Shown one piece after another: positions 47,750 to 57,744 of a stretch of 64,000 nucleotides of DNA (position 1 is the stretch's first letter; each line of letters opens with the position of its first letter). This DNA is from Odobenus rosmarus divergens (taxonomy: Eukaryota; Chordata; Mammalia; Carnivora; Odobenidae), in assembly GCF_000321225.1 (NCBI RefSeq), contig NW_004450398.1:1339198-1403197 (forward strand), read 5' to 3'. Under the pieces are notes generated by a model that made no database searches, was not told the DNA's origin, and saw only the letters and a program-made list of their open reading frames with translations. The translations under genes were made by a program, and so were the position numbers.

Positions 47750-48831
47750 CTGAGTTTTCTTAAAGTGAAACAAGCCTGTGGTTTTAGAGTGTTTATTAGA
47801 CTTCATAATTCTGTTCAGTAATACTTAGCATTCAGTGAGCTCATAATGGTGTTCAATTTGAATTTAATGGTCATCTGAAAGAAGCCTTCTTCAGATTGCT
47901 TTTGATCTTCTGTATCTACTCTGAAACATACGTCTAGCTCAGTTTTTCTTTGTCCTGTAGTTGGTGACATTTGTAAGGGTCCTCGTGAAAAAATGCCTGT
48001 GTGTCGTTGGTTTGCAGAGTTGACTCTTCAGTCAGCTTCTCTGGGCCAGTTTAGGGATTTAGGGTTTGTTCACATGAGAGAATTTTTGGTTTCATGTTTC
48101 AGAAACCTAGCCAAGTAAGTAACTCACCTGCAAGACAATGACCTCTCTTTAGTATGCACATGACACCCTTCACTTCTCCTTCCTCTGTGGAACACATCAC
48201 TATGGATCAGGACCTCAAAATGGAGAGTTAGAAGTAGGAGAAAGACGGGAGAACGCAGCAGATCAGTCCTGCTTCGGACAGACAACCAAGCAATCTGAGG
48301 ACACTGGAGTTTATGGGAAGGGAAAAGCTGTCAGTTCAAGTTAGGTTTTCAGATTGCTTGTGGGTTTTATTTATAGGTTTTCCCATTACATATGATTGAG
48401 TTTATTTTTCCTAAAGTTTCAAAAAGGAAACTTGAAGAACTCGAATAAACATGAGAGACACCTGTCCCCTCGTGGCAGCTTGTGTGGTAGCTGTCTTTGT
48501 AGTGATGTTTAGTGGTCTTGCGATCGTAGGTTGAAATCTCTTAAAGATTGTGCCATGATGATCTGTGCAGTCTCGGGTGTCTATCTGTGGACAGATCCTG
48601 TTAGAAAAAAAGGAGAATTCCTAGTCTGTAAATACCAGAGCATCTGACATTGTGCGGCATTTTGTTACTGAAATCCCCGCCTGGTGCGTTCAGGGTTTTG
48701 CCTGTAGGTGAAGTGTTAAAAATGCAAGCCTGTGAAGCCAGCCCAGTTTTTTTAAATGTAGAGTTTAAAGTAGGCCAGCTACTCTCCCAGTACTTAGCGA
48801 AGAGCTGATCTCATTTTCTCTTTATTTTTAG

Positions 48832-48974
48832 AGTCTTTTATTCAAAACTTCAGCATTCTCTACAGTCCCCTGAAAAGGCATCTCATTGGAAGTGACTCTG
48901 CCCAGTACCCTTCTCAGCATCTAATCACTGAAGTGACAACTGATACCTTTTGGGAAGTGGTCCTTCAAAAACAG
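48832..48974 (+). CDS. TXNDC11: TXNDC11 coding exon 9
   Basis: Encodes residues 635-682: (E)[20 protein letters not shown], then [20 protein letters not shown] and EVVLQKQ. It carries the sequon NFS and leads into the last thioredoxin domain. Acceptor TTTTAG|AGTCTT; donor AAACAG|GTATGG. At 143 nt, its skipping would shift the frame. Confidence 0.95.
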
Positions 48975-49502
48975 GTATGGAATCATGAGAGAGGCAGAAA
49001 TCATGCCATCTCTCCCTATTAAAATAATCCCCAGAGCCGCAGTTGTTGGGGTGAGCATTCAGGTTTGATGTGCAGATTAATCACATGGCAGTCTTCTTGT
49101 ACAACACGCATGAGTTACATGCTGGTTTTCTAACTGCAAAAAGTCCTTAAAGCACATAATGGGGTGCCTCGGTGGCTCAGATGGTTGGGCATCTGTCTTC
49201 GGCTCAGGTCATGATCCCAGGGTCCTGGGATTGAGCCCCACATCGGGCTCCCTGCTCGGCGGGAAGCCTGCTTCTCCCTCTCCTTCTCCTGCTCCCCCTG
49301 CTTGTGCTCTCTCGCTCTCTCTGTCAAATAAATAAATAAAATCTCAAAAAAAAAAAAGCACATAATTGGAAAGATCTAAAAATAAAATTTTTCATCATTG
49401 GTGCATAAGCAGCATTTCTTGAATGCCTGCTGGGTTCTAAGCACAATGAGGACGTGAGCCCATTTCCTAGATGCCAGTAACAGCCGTCTTCCCTTCCCCC
49501 AG
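48975..49502 (+). other. TXNDC11 intron 9
   Basis: A short intron, about a third of it one sense Can-SINE (49,161-49,354). The remainder is unremarkable. The acceptor has a CTTCCCTTCCCCCAG pyrimidine tract. Confidence 0.85.
49161..49354 (+). repeat. Can-SINE, sense
   Basis: GGGGTGCCTCGGTGGCTCAG head, 'ggtcatgatcccagggtcct' body, CT-rich tract and an [24 protein letters not shown] tail. Duplication AAAGCACATAAT at 49149-49160 and 49355-49366. Confidence 0.95.
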
Positions 49503-49612
49503 GACGTTTTGCTGCTTTATTACGCACAGTGGTGCGGCTTCTGTCCATCCCTCAATCATGTGTTTATCCAGCTAGCTCGCCTCCTGCCAACGGATACATT
49601 CACTGTGGCAAG
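49503..49612 (+). CDS. TXNDC11: TXNDC11 coding exon 10 (catalytic CGFC)
   Basis: Encodes residues 683-718 plus two bases: [20 protein letters not shown], then [20 protein letters not shown] occupies residues 693-696, the redox site of the last thioredoxin domain. In the human protein the first of these cysteines is the one reported to bond EDEM2. The residue two before the first Cys is Gln (codon CAG), where thioredoxin-family members, and human TXNDC11 as I recall it, have Pro. Acceptor CCCCAG|GACGTT; donor GCAAG|GTAAGG. Confidence 0.95.
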
Positions 49613-50559
49613 GTAAGGGAGCCTGCGACACTCCGGGCCTGTGCCTGTCTTCCTTCCTTACAGCTTAGCCATATGGTTTGCAAGGGTCTGCCTGTTGTTC
49701 GTTAACCTTGGGTAAAGCTTGGTGTGATTTAATTGTCAGTTTAAAGCCATGAGCAAAACCTCACCGAAACTGAAGTTTTCCTGATGAGTTCTGAGTGTTC
49801 CTTCCATGGTGTCGAATATTGTTTAGCCCTGATTGAATTCATGGGAGGGTGAGTGGGGGAGCAGTGCTGACCTAGTTGCTAGGACAACCCTCGGATTGGC
49901 CAACTCTCCAGAATACCATGGGAAGGGTGCCCACGGACTTGCATGGCGCTGGGGCCTCGGCCTAGTGAAAGGGGACAGGTCCCCAGTGTGCTGCCAACTG
50001 GCCCTGGGACCTGGAGCAAATCTCTCTACCAGGTTTAGTTTCCCTCCTCACTCCTAAAATTAGGAGGAAGGATTGGTTGATAACTATGTGTTCTAGTTTT
50101 GTGATTCTGTGGGTAACCGGACGTGGGCTCTGTAGTAAGCAAAACAATTTTTAAATCATTGTTTTGTAAAAAACAAGCCTCAAATAAAGAGTTTTTGGAA
50201 AAGGTACTAAGCTGTTTGGGGTGGGGGGGCGTTGTTTAGACTTCAGCCTTCCAGACAGAATTAAATATAAAAGATTAAATCATAGGAAAAAATAGCAGAA
50301 CATAGAATGTTGGGTTTGCTAGTTCCTTCGAGAGATGGAAACTTTCCAAAGTGAAGCAGTTACAAAAAATAATTAAAGATAAACAGATTCCACTAGAAAA
50401 GGGCTCAATGAGAGAAGTGAGGAAGGTAGGCTTTAAAAAAGGGCAGTAGCTGTATTTTACAGCATCTGTATTTCACCCACTGGATCTGCTATAAGTGATG
50501 ATTAGAGCCAAATTTGAGGAGTTACTGTGCCATGAGATTTTTTCTTCATACATCTTATC

Positions 50560-50710
50560 TGCCCTGCTCGTTGGAACACTCAGTGAAGCAGGTCTTAGGA
50601 TCTCTTTTTACGGAGGAGGAAACTGAGTCACAGAGAGGGTAGGTAACTTGCCCAGAGTCACACTGCCTGTAAGTGAGGGACCAGGACTCAGAATCAGGTG
50701 TTCATACTCC
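50560..50710 (-). repeat. MIR ancient SINE, antisense
   Basis: Clear reverse MIR core: 'ggaggaaactgagtcacaga', 'ggtaggtaacttgcccagag' and 'cacactgcctgtaagtgagg', followed by 'actcagaatcaggtg'. Confidence 0.7.
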
Positions 50711-50754
50711 AGACCCTGAGAAAGAACAAAGGCTTAAGGAACTGCCAAGAGGAG

Positions 50755-51335
50755 AATGCGGTTGTCCACACAGGGGAATGTTCTTCAGCCTTAAAAAGGA
50801 GGGACATTCTGACACCTGCTACAACATGGATGAACCCTGAGGACTCAGTGCTAAATGAAGTACAAAGATACAAAAGGACACGGGGCGCCTGGGTGGCCCA
50901 GTCGGTTAAGCGTCTGCCTTTGGCTCAGGTCATGATCTCAGGGTCTTGGGATCCAGCCCTACTCAGTGCTCCGTGCTCAGTGGGGAGTCTGCTTCTCCCC
51001 CTGCCCCTCCCCGCCCCTGCTTGTGCTCACACTCTCTCTCTCAAATAAACAAAATCTTAAAAAAAAAAAAAAAAAGACACATACTGTGTGACTGCAGGGA
51101 TGTGAGGCACCCAGAGGAGTCAGATTCACAGAGACAGAAAGTAGATGGTGGGTGCGGGGGAGTGGGGAGCTGTTGGAAGGATAGAGGGTCTCCGTTTTGC
51201 AGGATGAAGAAATGGTTGGGGAGTTGGGTGGTGGTGATGGATGCACCCCATTATGAGTGCACTTATCACTGCTGAGCTCTGCGCTCAGAAATGGTCGGGC
51301 TGGGACATTTTATGTGTGTTCTACCACACTGAAAA
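50755..51335 (+). repeat. Old L1 3' relic split by a SINE
   Basis: Phrases 'tcttcagccttaaaaaggag', 'ctgctacaacatggatgaac', 'cagagacagaaagtagatgg', 'ttttgcaggatgaagaaatg' and 'gtgttctaccacactgaaaa' follow the 3' region order of older L1 families. Interrupted at 50,882-51,075. Confidence 0.7.
50882..51075 (+). repeat. Can-SINE, sense, within L1 relic
   Basis: GGGGCGCCTGGGTGGCCCAG head at 50882, body 'ggtcatgatctcagggtctt', CT-rich tract and a long A run to about 51075. Flanks AAAAGGACAC and AAAAGACACA are an imperfect duplication. Confidence 0.93.
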
Positions 51336-52953
51336 ACCAGCTGGAGGGCAGGGGAGACACAGCTGGGAGGGACTCCTGGGTGAAGAAAAGAGTAGGTTTC
51401 TCCTGGAGGTGGAGAGTATAAGTAAACAAGTATGGAGATTACAGTCTAATAAGTGTAAATTAAAACAATAACAAAGTGTCATTTACACTTACTAACAGAT
51501 GCTTTTAAGTGACAGCATCTTGTGTTGATAAAGTGAAGTTGGCACAGTCAGACCTAGCTCATGAATTGGGCGTAACCTTTTTGGAAAGCATGTTAGCAGC
51601 ATTTGTAAGAAAGCATAAAAATAGTTAACATTTTTGCCCCAGTTAATTTCACTTTGGGAGATTAAGGAACTAGGGCTTGGAGAGGAGCGTGACACTGGGG
51701 CATGGTTTATGTCCAACAGGAGAGCCACAGCTAAGTCAATTGTGGCTGGGAGTTTGATGGGATTTTGACCCATTTGTTAGAGCAATGCTTTTCATATAAT
51801 TAATTGAAAAGAATCGCATATGAGTTGGACAAGTGCCGCTCTTCACAATCGGAGGCATATACACCAAGCCCGAATGAGAATCCCAGAAAGAAGGTCCTGA
51901 TTAGCCCAGTGGAATTCTGAGTGGATGTTTACGCTGATGTTTTTCTTTCAAATTAAAATTTTTTTGAAGTAGAACTCAGGAGAAGAAAAGTATTTGATGA
52001 TAGACTAAAGCGTTCAATGCCACTTGTTTAAAAAATGGAACTCTGATGTTTTAGGCAGGCTGTCCCAGGCAGAGGGAGGAGTGCTGTTTTGTTCACTTGT
52101 TTGAAACGATTATAATTTGGTCATCCTTCTGGACAAATACATGGCACTGATTCACTCCCACCCCCCCCCTTATACTTTCTGGAAACTTGTATCAAGTTAG
52201 TGATGCAAAAAATTGCCATCTTTTTGTATGCATTGTTTGTGATGATTGACATTGGAGCCTCCTGGCCAAGTGGCCCTCTGTGGTCTGCTCCCTCCTTCTA
52301 GGATGTTTTTTTGTTTTTTGTTTCTGCACCACCTGAGCGATCCCTGCGGGCTGGGGTTGGGGGCTGCTGCCTCCTTCAATAGTAATAAAGCACAGGTTGG
52401 GTAATTGAACACGGGTGTCATTTTTTTGCCATTTTCTGCGTTAGAAAATTAAAATCTGCTAAAAACAGGTTTTGTGGCCTCCAGATTTATATAATATAAA
52501 TATAAAATAGAGTGTAATCTTTATTTTCCACCTTTCTTATGTCTTCAGACGCTTGATGTATTTTGCACAGTGATTTCCTTTTTCCAGAGCCGATTCAGGG
52601 ATTAAGCAAAAACAAAAAAAAACTTGACCAGATCCCGTCAGGTGGGTGGACTGCTCCCAACGTGTCAGTGAGATGGTTTTTTGTTTTGTTCTGTTTTGTT
52701 TGGAAAGCTCATTTTTACTCTGAGGACATGTCCCTTCCACTCTGTAAGTGAGGTGGAAAGTTACATGTTCTGGAAGCATCAATTTTTCTTGCCTGAGTTG
52801 CAGCCAGCTTGCATTGGCAGTGCACTGACTATGAGGGGCTGGTCAGTGTGGCCACAGCAAATGTTCCAGGCTCTTCTGTTATCGGAGAAGCTTCTTTCAG
52901 GGTGGAGTATCTTGGGCTGATCTTTTACTTTTTCTCATCTTTCCCTTTGCCAG

Positions 52954-53034
52954 GATTGATGTGTCTCAGAATGACCTTCCTTGGGAATTTATGGTCGACC
53001 GTCTTCCCACTGTCTTATTTTTTCCCTGCAACAG
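52954..53034 (+). CDS. TXNDC11: TXNDC11 coding exon 11
   Basis: Encodes residues 719-745 and two bases of 746: (R)[20 protein letters not shown], then LFFPCN. The RLPTVLFF segment supplies the conserved cis-Pro loop of the last thioredoxin fold, pairing with CGFC of exon 10. Junctions: GCCAG|GATTGA and AACAG|GTAATG. Confidence 0.95.
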
Positions 53035-56000
53035 GTAATGCTGAATTTTTTCAGTATTTGGGTGGATGGGATTCTTTTGCTGAAAATGAAATGGGTTTAA
53101 GGCACTTCAGAAAAGTGAAATGCAAATCATTAGCTATTACTAAACTATTATGAATAAAATACATTGTTCAAAAAATGTGCCATTAGGGACCAAGGGTAAA
53201 AGGGCTTTGGCATCACGAGGTCAGATGTGGTTTTGGTGAGAACTTTCCCCTTCCAGAGCGTGTGTTCTCACGAACGTGAATGTGGCCATCAGGACTCGTT
53301 TGCCTTCTTGGCCTTAGGAGCGTACTACAGTGGATTGAAAGCAAAGAGCTGCATTCACGTGGGACAGGATGGTCATTGAGCCCCCGGATGTCAGGCCCTG
53401 CTTGCCCCAGGCTTTCACGTGTGTCATTTTCCATTGGGTCCTGCTGATGAGCACCTTGTGCCTCTTGTGCAAGTTGGAAATGGAGACTCTCCTCCCCACT
53501 GCACCCCATTCCTGGGATTCAAGGAGCCTTCTCCCCAGGTGTGCAGACTTCTGTGAACGTCTGCCCTGGGGCTGTCACCTTGATGTCTTCACATTTGTCT
53601 AAGCGGACTCCCAAATTCAGTGATGACAGCAACTACCCTGAAAGCCCAGTAGACAGGGGTGGGACATAAGCAAAGGGGACAGCCTAACTTGGCAATTAGG
53701 AAATATTAGATGAGGATGTTGTGCTAAAAGGGAAATTGACTCTTGGCCTTTGAAAGCCTGATAAACCAGATGTTCTGCCCTGTTTTAAAAAAAAGATTCC
53801 TTTTTGTTTATAAAAGAATGGGTCCTCAGGGACCAGTCACCCGGCTCTGACAGTATCTTTCCAGGGGGAAGCATTTGCAGAATTATCTTAGTGAAGTTCC
53901 TAAGTCATACATGTGATGTCTCCTGTTCTCATCTCCTGCACTCACTTCTACTGTTCATTGTAGCCACTGCCATACTTTCTGTTTCTCCAGGAGCGTGCTT
54001 CCTTCCTAGAGATTGAATCATTTCCTTGTTTTTTCCTCTTTATCTCAAGGAATTTTTGCTGGAATACTTCCTGGGGTAGTAGGGTCCTGTCACATCAAAC
54101 ACTAAAAACGGAGTGTGACTCATCCTGTTCTGTTAACTGTCGTGATGAACCTTTTTCCTTCTAAGAAACATTTAAAGTGCCACACAGTCAAGGGATCCTG
54201 GGCACTAACACTAGCAATTTCATCTGTGTGGGATGGAGGTCGGGCATGAAGTCTAATGAAGCCTGGTTTTGGAATTTCAAACATAGTCTGGGAAAGTGGT
54301 AAAGTCATAACACCCAGCACGTGCCTTTGCATGGAGATGTGCTGAGCAACTAGAATGTAGGAGTATGTATTGAGAGAGAGCAAGAGAGAGAGACAGGGAA
54401 TCGTGTTTGGGAGACTGAGTCAGGCTGTGTGGGGGGCTGAGCTTTCATTGGGAAGCCACCTGATGTCACTGTGGGGATGCGTGTTGGTGTTCCCTGCAGC
54501 CCCTCCCCATTGAAAAGTCAAGGAGGTAAATACTGGATATGAGAAGACAGTCCAGCTCTTTGTTAGTACGCAGAGCTTGGGAAACCAAAGCCTTACTGCT
54601 CAGGAATGGAATTTTTCTTATTTCCTAAAAACAGAGTATTCAGCAATGAAGTAAACTTCCCGTCAGCTGGTTCAAGTTGAGTGTTCGACATAATGGGCCA
54701 GAAGGTGTACATGGGCCACGGGCAGGAGCTGACCGCTTGCAAGAGAGGAAATGAAAAAGGTCTTTTTCATGATGCATATGCTTATGTTATTTTTAGTGAA
54801 GAGAACATGTGGGTTTTGATAAAAGAGAAGTTTGCATGTGCACTAGGTTCAAATGTGTGCAGCAAATAGGGGAAATGTCAAGATGTTGACAGTTCTTTTG
54901 GAGGAGGATTCCAGGTGATGTGAGGGCTGCGCCTTGTTTGCTTTGCAGCTGGTCCCCAGCGAGCACGTGTTTTATAGTCATGGAAGAGAGAAGCCACATG
55001 GAATGGCTGTGCCCCTCCTGCCCCTGCAGGTCCGGCTCTTCTGTGCAGGGGTGTCTTGGAGCCGCTCTGCTCACACCGCTCTGTGTGACGTTGTGGAAGT
55101 CAGGTGCTCTGGCCGGGCCATGGCTGAGGATGTCCCGGGGCTGCGGTGGCTTACTGTAGTGTGGGCCCTGGGAAGGGAGCAGCCCGCCTGCCCCCATTCT
55201 CCTACCCCCTTCTTTGGAGTAGAGGCCTTATATCCTGTTCCTCATGTTTTCATCTAGCCATTTAGGTGCTAGAGGGGCGTGAACACACTCCTAGCAGATT
55301 GAGAACAGATGCACACCGTGGGGCCTTTTACGACTCCACTTCCAAAATGATTCCTTTGTGGAAGTTTGTTCACACCTTGTGTCCTTGCTACTTCTAGAAA
55401 GTTGGAAAGCCATTCAGCACACGGGTTCGGTGGATTCACAGAGGTTGCTCCAGGGACTGGACTCTAGAATAGCGTGCTGACAGGTGTCGTTCTCAGTCCT
55501 GTAAATGCACACACACTAAGGCACCTGGGCATCTCTCTCCTGGGGCTTCAGCCACTCTGTCCTGTGAGACCAGGTTTGCGCTGCACGTCTCAGGGGTGGA
55601 GCCGGCCTCCGCTCGTCTGCTCGTTGTCGTTCCTTGCCCATACCTCAGAGGGACCCGGGGGTTTTCAGTCGTCTGTTGAAAGGCTGGGAGTCCCCAACTC
55701 GAAGCAAGCGTCTCTCTGTGAAGAAAACCATGCTTTCAGGGAGGGTGCGGTTATATACTTACTCCACATATTTGACTAGTCCATGTATCTGAAAGTCTCC
55801 GTAAATGTATAAAACGGGGCATGTGTGATTTTAATTTCCCTGTGATTCTTCTTTCACTGGGAAAGAGCTGTCCATCAGCAGAACACTTTTGGTCTTTTCT
55901 TAGATATTTGACCACTGGCTTTGTGTGTGGAGAGGGTGTGTAACCTTTTAATGAATGGTTTCTTGGTTGGTTTTTTAAGGAATGATATGATTGTTTTTCA

Positions 56001-56988
56001 GTTAACACTCAGCATTCAGGTTAATTCGTGTCATCTGAACAGCAGTCCCGTGAGAGCGACGATGTGTTTATTACCCCTTTTACAGAAATGAGGCAGTGCA
56101 GGGGTGCAGAGGGGTCACCTGTCTGGGCGCCTAGGATCGTGAGCGGCAGCCTTGTGAGTCTGCCCGGCAGGCGGCTCTGGGGCCCATATGTGGCAGAAAT
56201 GTTGGTCATCAGACAGTTAAATGACAACTTCTAAAAAGGAATTTTCTACATCAGGACTTGCAACAGAGCTTTGGGGGAACCCCCTTCATACATCACTTTC
56301 CTTCCTTATTCTGTGCTTTCAGGGCGGGGTGACCTTAATTTCTCGGAGTCCCTTGGTTGGTCTTTGTATCAGGGGTCAGGACTTGAGTGATACCTCCTGC
56401 ATCGTGGTAATAAAAATGTCTCCATATGTTGCCACATGCCCCTGGGGGGTTATAGTAGCCCCCAGTTAAGAACTCCTGCCTTGGATAATGTGTAATAAAT
56501 GCTGGTGGAAGAAATCTGGCTGAGTGTTCAGTCTTTCCTATTGCACCAAGCACTGTTGACAGCCACGGAGTGACACGGGTGACGTCCTCCCCCAGGACAT
56601 CCTTCCTTACACGCCCCTGAGCCTCTCAGAGCTCGCGGAGGCCCTGTTGACCACGCGCTGCCGGTGCCCTCCATCCCTGGCTTGAGGCTTGGGTCTGGGA
56701 GCTTCTTGTCTTTCTTGGAAGGTTGTTATCAAAAACTGGACTCTTTGTCCTTAGGAACGAACACATATTTGAGATAAGCCACCTTAATTACAGAACGAGC
56801 ACATGGGACATCTTCAGCTTCATAGAAAAGTTTTTGCCCAGATAACATTTTCCCCGCTGACTTTCATTAAGTAAAATCCTCGGAATGTTTTTTGGTGGGA
56901 AGTAAGCAGCCCGACCTTCGGTTGTGGTGTGGTTTGGTCTACGGATGTTGACAGGACTCTCAATTGACTCCTTTCCCTTTCTCTCCAG
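53035..56988 (+). other. TXNDC11 intron 11
   Basis: A SINE-free intron. A MIR-like stretch is near 56,010-56,120 and a MER5-like relic near 56,320-56,485 ('aataaaaatgtctccatatg', 'cccagttaagaactcctg'). I see no other gene. Confidence 0.75.
56320..56485 (+). repeat. MER5-like hAT relic
   Basis: 'aaaaatgtctccatatgttg', 'ccacatgcccctggggggtt' and a terminal 'cagttaagaactcctg' fit a diverged MER5 3' half. Confidence 0.5.
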
Positions 56989-57634
56989 AAAGGACCGTAG
57001 TGTGAAATACCCCGAAGACCTTCCCATCACCCTTCCTAATCTGCTGAGGTTCATTTTGCATCACTCAGACCCTGCTTCCGTCCCCCAGAACTTAGCTAAC
57101 CCTCCTACCAAAGAGTGTCTTCAGAGCGAGGCAGTCTTCCAGCAGGGGCACATCTCCCACTTGGAGAGAGAGATCCGGAAGCTGAGGGCGGAAATCAGCA
57201 CCCTTCAGCGCGCGCAGGTGCAGGTGGAGGCCCAGCTGTCCAGCGCACGCAGGGATGAGCACCGGCTGCTCCGGCAGCAGCAGACCCTGGAGAAGCAGCA
57301 CAGCCTGCTCCAGCTGCACAGCCGGCAGCTGCAGGCCCTGTACGAGCAGAAGACCCGTGAGCTCGAGGGGGTGGCCCGTAAGCTCCAGGAGCTGGCCGAC
57401 GCCTCGGAAGACCTCCTCACCGAGAACACGTGGCTCAAGATCCTGGTGGCAACCATGGAGCGGAAGCTGGAGGGCAAGGACGGAGCCGAAACCCTCCCTC
57501 CCCCACGGGAGGCCAGCTCTGACCACCCCGAGCCTCCGGGTCCCCCCCAGCTACCTGGCAGCACCCCTCCGCCTTCCAACAGCAGCTCCACGCTGGCGTC
57601 CGAAAGGAGCAAGGAGAACAGGACAGACTTTTAA
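56989..57634 (+). CDS. TXNDC11: TXNDC11 terminal coding exon 12 (coiled coil)
   Basis: Encodes residues 746-960 and the TAA stop at 57632-57634. It starts (R)[18 protein letters not shown], closing the thioredoxin domain. From about residue 800 to 915 a heptad-rich coiled coil follows ([20 protein letters not shown] and on to [18 protein letters not shown]), then a Pro/Ser-rich tail ending KENRTDF. Acceptor CTCCAG|AAAGGA. Codon use is GC-rich. The long open frames in the other five frames of this exon are shadows. Confidence 0.96.
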
Positions 57635-57735
57635 AATGACGTGAAGAAATCAGAGGTGAAAACTGTACATTGGGAATATATTTATGCAAATTTTATTGAA
57701 ATTTATTGTAAATAAAGATTTTCTCAGTGGTCTAG
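57635..57735 (+). other. TXNDC11: TXNDC11 3' UTR (short)
   Basis: Only about 80 bases separate the stop from the AATAAA, so the 3' UTR should be about 100 bases. The end is inferred from the signal, as the cleavage site is not visible directly. Confidence 0.7.
57711..57716 (+). terminator. TXNDC11: TXNDC11 poly(A) signal AATAAA
   Basis: AATAAA within 'ttgtaaataaagattttctc', followed by the GT-rich 'agtggtctag'. First canonical signal after the stop. Confidence 0.85.
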
Positions 57736-57744
57736 AAAATCAAG

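Larger units (their letters stand above)
46156..48831 (+). other. TXNDC11 intron 8
   Basis: Contains two antisense SINEs (47,175-47,405 and 47,555-47,749) and a TA/CA-rich tract fused to the first. No gene is seen in 46,310-47,100 or 47,760-48,830. Confidence 0.8.
49613..52953 (+). other. TXNDC11 intron 10
   Basis: Contains a MIR-like stretch (50,560-50,710) and an L1 3' relic (about 50,755-51,335) interrupted by a sense SINE (50,882-51,075). No gene is seen in 49,620-50,550 or 51,340-52,950. Confidence 0.8.
482..57634 (+). other. TXNDC11: TXNDC11 gene, complete coding span (12 coding exons)
   Basis: Spliced gene for thioredoxin domain-containing protein 11 (EFP1), recognised from its conserved peptides. 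Exons join as 482-738, 5966-6182, 9803-9900, 13250-13379, 23148-23241, 37906-38018, 40142-40342, 45363-46155, 48832-48974, 49503-49612, 52954-53034 and 56989-57634. The total is 2,883 nt, or 960 residues plus stop, close to the shorter human isoform. All junctions are GT/AG and phases agree. From established knowledge, the protein is an ER-membrane thiol-redox factor that disulfide-bonds EDEM2 for the first mannose trimming in glycoprotein ERAD, and it also binds the DUOX oxidases. Visible here are a membrane segment at residues 66-84, WCGQS at 137-141, CELC at 443-446, WCGFC at 692-696, several N-glycosylation sequons and a C-terminal coiled coil from about residue 800 to 915. Confidence 0.96.

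Noticed and set aside
57092..57689. Other open frames over exon 12
   Set aside because: Long frames in the other reading frames arise from GC-rich Glu/Leu/Gln codons of the coiled coil. Only the plus-strand frame ending at 57634 continues exon 11.
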